From Mxb001 sp046046455 (GTDB lineage Bacteria; Actinomycetota; Actinomycetes; S36-B12): DNA of 13,202 bases. Positions 11,157-13,202 of the stretch are shown in pieces; positions within the stretch are counted from its first letter, which is position 1, and each line of letters opens with the position of its first letter. A program made the translations under genes and the position numbers. Where the stretch lies: positions 1-13,202 of the forward strand of contig JBJOJS010000019.1 of assembly GCA_046046455.1 (NCBI GenBank), read 5' to 3'. The notes beneath the pieces were generated by a model. It was given only the letters and a program-made list of their open reading frames with translations. It searched no databases and had not been told where the DNA came from.

Positions 11157-13202
11157 AGCGCCTGCTCGACCGTGACGATATGCGCGACCGTGGATGCCGG
11201 ATCGAAGCGCACGTAGGTCGACTGTCCCCAGGTGAAGGACTGGTCGGTCACGTGATCGTGTGCGATGAAGCGTTCGTGCCAGTCCATTCCCCATGCAGGC
11301 ATGTCCCACCAGACGGTCGTCTCGCGCACACGATGCGGATCGAGGGTGCACACCACGAGCACGATCTCGTCCCCGACTCGCTTGCTGTAGGCGATGACCT
11401 CGGGATCCTCGGTCCGGTGGAAGCGCAGGCTGCGCAGATCCTGCAGAGGCGTGAAGCGCCGCCGGAGATCGTTGAGCAGGGTGAGGTACGGCGCGAGGGT
11501 GCGACCCTCCTTCTCCGCCGCCGACCAGTCGCGCGGTCGGTACTCGAACTTCTCCGTGTCGAGATACTCCTCGCTGCCCTCGCGCAGCGGCACTGCCTCG
11601 TAGAGCTCGAAGCCGGAGTAGACCCCCCAGGTGGGCGACAATGTCGCGGCGAGACTCGCGCGGATGGCGAAGGCCGAGGGCCCGCCCGTCTGAAGGTACT
11701 CGTGCAGGATGTCGGGCGTATTGACGAAGGCGTTGGGCCGCATGTACGCCGATGCGGGGCCGGCGAGCTCGGCGAAGTAGTCCTCGAGCCCCGGCTTGTC
11801 ATTGCGCCAGGTGAAGTACGTGTAGCTCTGCTGGAAGCCGACCTCAGCCAGGGCGCGCATCATCGGGGGTCGAGTGAACGCCTCCGCGAGGAAGATGACG
11901 TCCGGATGGTCGCCGTTGATCTCGGCGATGAGCCGCTCCCATACCCACAGGGGCTTGGTGTGCGGATTGTCGACGCGGAAGATCGACACGCCCCGCGCGA
12001 TCCAGTGGCGGACGATGCGCGCAACCTCGGCGTACAGGCCCTCGGGGTCGTTGTCGAAGTTGAGCGGATAGATGTCCTGGTACTTCTTGGGTGGATTCTC
12101 CGCGTAGGCGATGGAGCCGTCCGCGCGAGCGGTGAACCACTCGGGGTGCTCGCGGACCCACGGGTGGTCGGGCGATGCCTGCAGCGCGAGGTCGAGCGCG
12201 ATCTCCATGCCGAGGCCTCGCGCCTGGTCGACGAATGCGGCGAAATCGGCTTCGGTGCCGAGATCGGGGTGGATCGCATCGTGGCCTCCCGCCGGCGATC
12301 CGATGGCCCACGGAGAGCCAGGATCTCCCGCCCTCGGCTCGAGAGTGTTGTTGCGCCCCTTGCGGTGCGTCATTCCGATGGGATGGATCGGCGGCAGATA
12401 GACGACGTCGAAGCCCATCGACGCGATGGCGGGAAGGCGCTTGGCCGCGGTCACGAAGGTGCCCGACTTCAGGGGCCTTCCCTTGGCGCCTTCGCTGCGC
12501 GGGAAGAACTCGTACCACGACCCCACCAGTGCCCGGCGGCGCTCGACCAGCAGCGGCCAGGGCCCGCAGACCGTCACGCCCGCACGCAGCGGCTGCGCGT
12601 CGAGGACGGCAAGAACGTCGGGATCGCCGGCAGCGGCGAGCCGCACCTCCGGGGGCAACTCGGTGTCGCGCACCGTGCGCGTGATCTCGGCCAGTCGTCC
12701 GCTGCCGCCGCCCTGCAGCGACTCGATGAGGCGAGCACCCTCCTCGAGTTCGACTTCCATATCGACACCGGCCGGCACCTTGATGCTGGCACGGTGCCAC
12801 CACGTCCCCCAGGGGTCATCCCATGCTTCGATCGAGAAGCTCCATCGGCCCTGGGCGTCGGGCACGACATCAGCACCCCAGACATCGACGCCGGTCCCGA
12901 GATCGCGCATGCGTCGTCGCGAGTGCTCGCGGCCGGAGGGGTCACGGAGCACGACCTCGACACCGAGGGAGCCGTGCCCTTCGCGGAAGACCGTCGCGCG
13001 CACGGCGACCTGCTCACCGATCACGGCCTTGGCCGGCATGCGCCCCGACTCCACGACGGGCCAGACATCCATGATGGGGATACGTCCGGCGAGGACCGCG
13101 GGCACGGAGACCGGTGACGGCGCTGGAGCGGGTGGACTGACGGGAGGCCTGCGGGAGGCGGCCTTCTTGGCCGGCGCCTCTTTAGCGGGGGCCTTCTTCG
13201 CC
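11153..13202 (-). CDS. glgE: Alpha-1,4-glucan:maltose-1-phosphate maltosyltransferase (5' end outside window)
   Basis: This GH13_3 enzyme extends alpha-1,4-glucans with maltosyl units from maltose-1-phosphate, the polymerase step of the TreS-Mak-GlgE route. Counting from the GTG at 13105, key residues are Asp379 (nucleophile, SIFRVDNPHTKP), Glu408 (acid/base, IFLAEAFTRPPMM) and Asp465 (NTPDILHEY). Their spacing (29 and 57) equals that of Streptomyces GlgE1 (394/423/480). An N-terminal beta domain (GRIPIMDVWPVVESGR onward) precedes the barrel, and the ending is complete. The frame stays open from 13105 to the window edge with no ATG, GTG, TTG or CTG codon in between, and reads AKKAPAKEAPAKKA followed by a Pro-rich stretch. 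GTG 13105 has no ribosome-binding site, so I treat the gene as starting beyond 13202 with a basic, disordered tail. If GTG 13105 were used, the protein would be 650 residues. It overlaps glgB by 4 bases. Confidence 0.94.
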   Translation of the reverse strand, partial: AKKAPAKEAPAKKAASRRPPVSPPAPAPSPVSVPAVLAGRIPIMDVWPVVESGRMPAKAVIGEQVAVRATVFREGHGSLGVEVVLRDPSGREHSRRRMRDLGTGVDVWGADVVPDAQGRWSFSIEAWDDPWGTWWHRASIKVPAGVDMEVELEEGARLIESLQGGGSGRLAEITRTVRDTELPPEVRLAAAGDPDVLAVLDAQPLRAGVTVCGPWPLLVERRRALVGSWYEFFPRSEGAKGRPLKSGTFVTAAKRLPAIASMGFDVVYLPPIHPIGMTHRKGRNNTLEPRAGDPGSPWAIGSPAGGHDAIHPDLGTEADFAAFVDQARGLGMEIALDLALQASPDHPWVREHPEWFTARADGSIAYAENPPKKYQDIYPLNFDNDPEGLYAEVARIVRHWIARGVSIFRVDNPHTKPLWVWERLIAEINGDHPDVIFLAEAFTRPPMMRALAEVGFQQSYTYFTWRNDKPGLEDYFAELAGPASAYMRPNAFVNTPDILHEYLQTGGPSAFAIRASLAATLSPTWGVYSGFELYEAVPLREGSEEYLDTEKFEYRPRDWSAAEKEGRTLAPYLTLLNDLRRRFTPLQDLRSLRFHRTEDPEVIAYSKRVGDEIVLVVCTLDPHRVRETTVWWDMPAWGMDWHERFIAHDHVTDQSFTWGQSTYVRFDPASTVAHIVTVEQAL

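Noticed and set aside
11157..11351. Longer glgB start upstream at 11351
   Set aside because: The extra 65 residues lie inside the glgE coding end in another frame. The ATGA overlap at 11153-11156 gives the natural start.
11180..13117. 645-codon rightward open frame opposite glgE
   Set aside because: High G/C at third positions keeps antisense frames open in such genomes. The GlgE catalytic residues on the other strand are decisive and this frame has no recognisable motif.

Overview
The window is a gene-dense stretch from a high-GC Gram-positive bacterium, almost certainly an actinomycete (Actinomycetota). The evidence is strong G/C preference at third codon positions, GTG starts, overlapping stop/start codons, a GlgE-type alpha-glucan pathway, a crotonyl-CoA carboxylase/reductase, and a gene order (epimerase, thiolase, thioredoxin-like protein, then convergent glgB-glgE) that from memory matches the Mycobacterium tuberculosis Rv1322A-Rv1327c region. 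I cannot name a genus.

Layout. (1) 36-767 (+): an alpha/beta hydrolase whose stop codon shares a CTAG with the convergent gene. (2) 764-4599 (-): a leftward cluster read as methylmalonyl/ethylmalonyl-CoA epimerase, crotonyl-CoA carboxylase/reductase (ccr), and a membrane acyltransferase with a C-terminal SGNH domain. (3) 4687-7695 (+): a rightward operon divergent from the epimerase, made of acetyl-CoA acetyltransferase, the MeaB/ArgK GTPase and a thioredoxin-TPR protein. (4) 7706-8943: an accessory insert holding one gene, an AbiEi-like winged helix joined to a DUF559/Vsr-like nuclease domain, bracketed by two near-identical long hairpins. (5) 8943-13202 (-): glgE then glgB, overlapping by 4 bases; glgE runs off the right edge and its start is not in the window.

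How the genes fit together. Thiolase makes acetoacetyl-CoA, Ccr reductively carboxylates crotonyl-CoA to ethylmalonyl-CoA, the epimerase interconverts the (2S)/(2R) acyl-CoA isomers, and MeaB protects a B12-dependent acyl-CoA mutase. This is part of the ethylmalonyl-CoA / methylmalonyl-CoA route used for C2 assimilation or for supplying polyketide and lipid extender units; the mutases themselves are not here. GlgE builds linear alpha-1,4-glucan from maltose-1-phosphate and GlgB branches it.

The most unusual item is region 4. Hairpins at 7706-7769 (24-bp perfect stem) and 8867-8934 (26-bp perfect stem) match at 61 of 64 aligned positions, and two of the three differences form one compensatory base pair (T7712-A7763 versus A8875-T8926). 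The repeat continues up to the last base of the glgB stop codon. This suggests a small, possibly mobile cassette in which a nuclease is framed by structured DNA/RNA elements, inserted at the convergent trx/glgB junction. That reading is inference. The alternative is a pair of bidirectional terminators.

No rRNA, tRNA, CRISPR array, classical IS element or transposase was seen. No gene-free stretch exceeds 300 bases; the largest gaps are 7696-7827, 4600-4686 and 8860-8942.
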